DNA of 20,777 nucleotides, taken from NCBI GenBank assembly GCA_025786725.1, contig JAHLTZ010000159.1:1-20777 (forward strand), given 5' to 3'. Below are positions 19,559 through 20,777 of the stretch, one piece after another. The notes below the pieces were generated by a model. It did no database searches. It was not told where the DNA came from and saw only the letters and a program-made list of their open reading frames with translations. Within the stretch, counting starts at the first letter, position 1. Each line of letters opens with the position of its first letter. Source of the stretch: Syncephalis fuscata. Its lineage: Eukaryota > Zoopagomycota > Zoopagomycetes > Zoopagales > Piptocephalidaceae. The translations under genes and the position numbers were made by a program.

Positions 19559-20777
19559 TTAATTAAAAATATCTGTTAAATCTAATTTACGCTTTAATTG
19601 CGTATTATCTTTGGCAGGCCGTGATCTAATATTTGTTATTGTTTATTAATCAGCCAATACATTTTAATTACTTACGCTTGTGATGATACAGTCGATGTAG
19701 ATGATGGTGCCGTGGCAATATTACGGAATTCTGGATGGGTTGGCAGCATAGATGGATGACTCGCTAGTAATCGTTGCATTAGTTAAGCATTCAAGTATTA
19801 TATGATAACCACTTACGTAGCGGTGATTCGCGGAAATATGGGTGTGACAATGCTTGTTGCACCACTAAACGTCGATGTGGATCATATCTTAATAGACCAT
19901 GTAATAAATCAATCGTATTACCGGATACACCAGGAAATACTGCTTTTAGTGTATCATTTCTAATAGCGAATAGATCAGTGATCAGAATAATGGTAGTATT
20001 ATTAATACTTACGGCTGATAAGGTAATTGAAAAGACTTGGCCAATGGTAAACGAGAGAATTCTGGCCAAATACCATTATGTGGTGTGCCCAACAATCGAA
20101 TAATTAATAATATTTGTTCTCGTTCCACACTACCCGCCAATAATGGCTGATGTCGTAGTAATTCCCCCAATATACACCCGGCTGACCTATTAAAATAGAC
20201 AACCAGTATAGTTATATCATATACCAGCATAATAGGCGGTTTGTAAATACCATAAATCAACTGGAGCCGAGTAATTAGGATCACCAAATAATAATTCAGG
20301 TGCCCGATACCAAAGTGTAACTACTCGTGGCGTCATGGGTCGTTTAATACGCGCATCAAATGCTCGAGCCAGTCCAAAATCCGCTAACAAATAGTGTGAA
20401 TAACACATAAGCACTAATAGAGTGATTAACGACATAACATATTAAATTACCTATTTTTAAAATGCCTCGTGCAGTAAGTAGTAGATTAGAAGCTTTTAAA
20501 TCACTAATCATTAATTAATATACTAATTATATACAAAGCCTATTACTAGCAATATTCGACTAATTACCGATGAACAACACCACGATCATGACAATATGCT
20601 AATCCACGTAACAATTGCTGTATCAAACATTTTACTACATAATAAATGAGTAGCTAGAATCCAATCTATTCACCACTTACCATCGGATAGAGAATATGGT
20701 GTTTTCATATTATCAAGAACAGTAGCCAAATCCTTATATAAATAGCTTAGTTGACAGATAGCCGCTTAGCCATGGCA
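19559..20777 (-). CDS. CDK10: CDK10-type cyclin-dependent kinase (N-terminus off the right edge)
   Basis: A Ser/Thr kinase of the CDK10 type; in animals CDK10 pairs with cyclin M and acts in growth and transcription control. Minus-strand exons in order: from beyond about 20732 to 20681, 20634-20568, 20503-20451, 20383-20251, 20186-20013, 19959-19817, 19763-19676 and 19625-19559. All phases agree. The joined protein has [44 protein letters not shown] split by introns, ADFGLAR, the activation segment [34 protein letters not shown] and [20 protein letters not shown]. The [16 protein letters not shown], IWPxFSxLPL and PLPxxPxxLPTxP runs match CDK10 better than CDK11. A basic tail ends [11 protein letters not shown]. 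The Gly-rich loop, VAIK Lys and cyclin-binding helix lie outside the window. The upstream splice near 20732-20765 (AAG acceptor or read-through) is unresolved. Confidence 0.92.

Noticed and set aside
19559-20777. CDK11 (PITSLRE) as the identity of the minus-strand kinase
   Set aside because: The activation segment, the [10 protein letters not shown] region and the [15 protein letters not shown] tail agree better with CDK10. The N-terminal part needed for certainty is outside the window.

Overview
This window looks like nuclear DNA from an AT-rich fungus, probably of an early-diverging lineage (zoopagomycete or mucoromycete type). That placement is inferred from gene content and style, because nothing here fixes the taxon. 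The genes carry many short introns, mostly 43-80 nt, with GTAAGT/GTATGT-like donors, CTAAC/CTAAT-like branch sites and AG acceptors. They encode eukaryotic proteins (OGG1, DDX11/Chl1, CDK10) beside a fungal-type secreted GH18 chitinase. No tRNA, rRNA, CRISPR or prokaryotic operon signal was seen.

Layout from left to right: (1) the 3' part of a gene for an uncharacterised single-pass membrane protein with a cytosolic coiled coil (67-1316, +). (2) A 1 kb AT-rich gap. (3) A seven-exon OGG1 8-oxoguanine DNA glycosylase (2386-3941, +), whose last codons run into (4) an inverted-repeat, MITE-like element (about 3921-4376). (5) An intronless secreted chitinase on the minus strand (4719-5918) with a TATA box. 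(6) A 1.7 kb divergent intergenic region. (7) A two-exon gene for an N-terminally multi-spanning protein with a fibronectin type III domain, a long coiled coil and a low-complexity tail (7662-11088, +). (8) A 3.3 kb gene-poor stretch holding more arms of the same inverted-repeat family, a 26-bp tandem repeat (12129-12301), and minus-strand frames that may be remnants of a decayed or unrecognised gene. (9) A five-exon gene for a kinase-like protein with a signal peptide and a degenerate HRD motif (14418-15592, +). (10) A 17-exon DDX11/Chl1-family Fe-S DNA helicase (15813-19521, +). (11) Its convergent neighbour, a CDK10-type cyclin-dependent kinase on the minus strand (19559 to beyond the right edge), 37 bp away stop to stop.

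No pathway joins all the genes. OGG1 (base excision repair) and DDX11 (cohesion and replication-fork helicase) are both nuclear genome-maintenance proteins, and CDK10 is a nuclear kinase, but their proximity is probably ordinary. The points most worth a second look are the OGG1 C-terminus that ends inside a repeat, the 27-nt exon carrying the OGG1 catalytic lysine, the probable GC-AG intron in the same gene, the signal-peptide kinase-like protein, and the repeat family with at least six terminal-arm copies. Splice sites were assigned by eye from frame continuity and protein-family conservation, not from transcripts.
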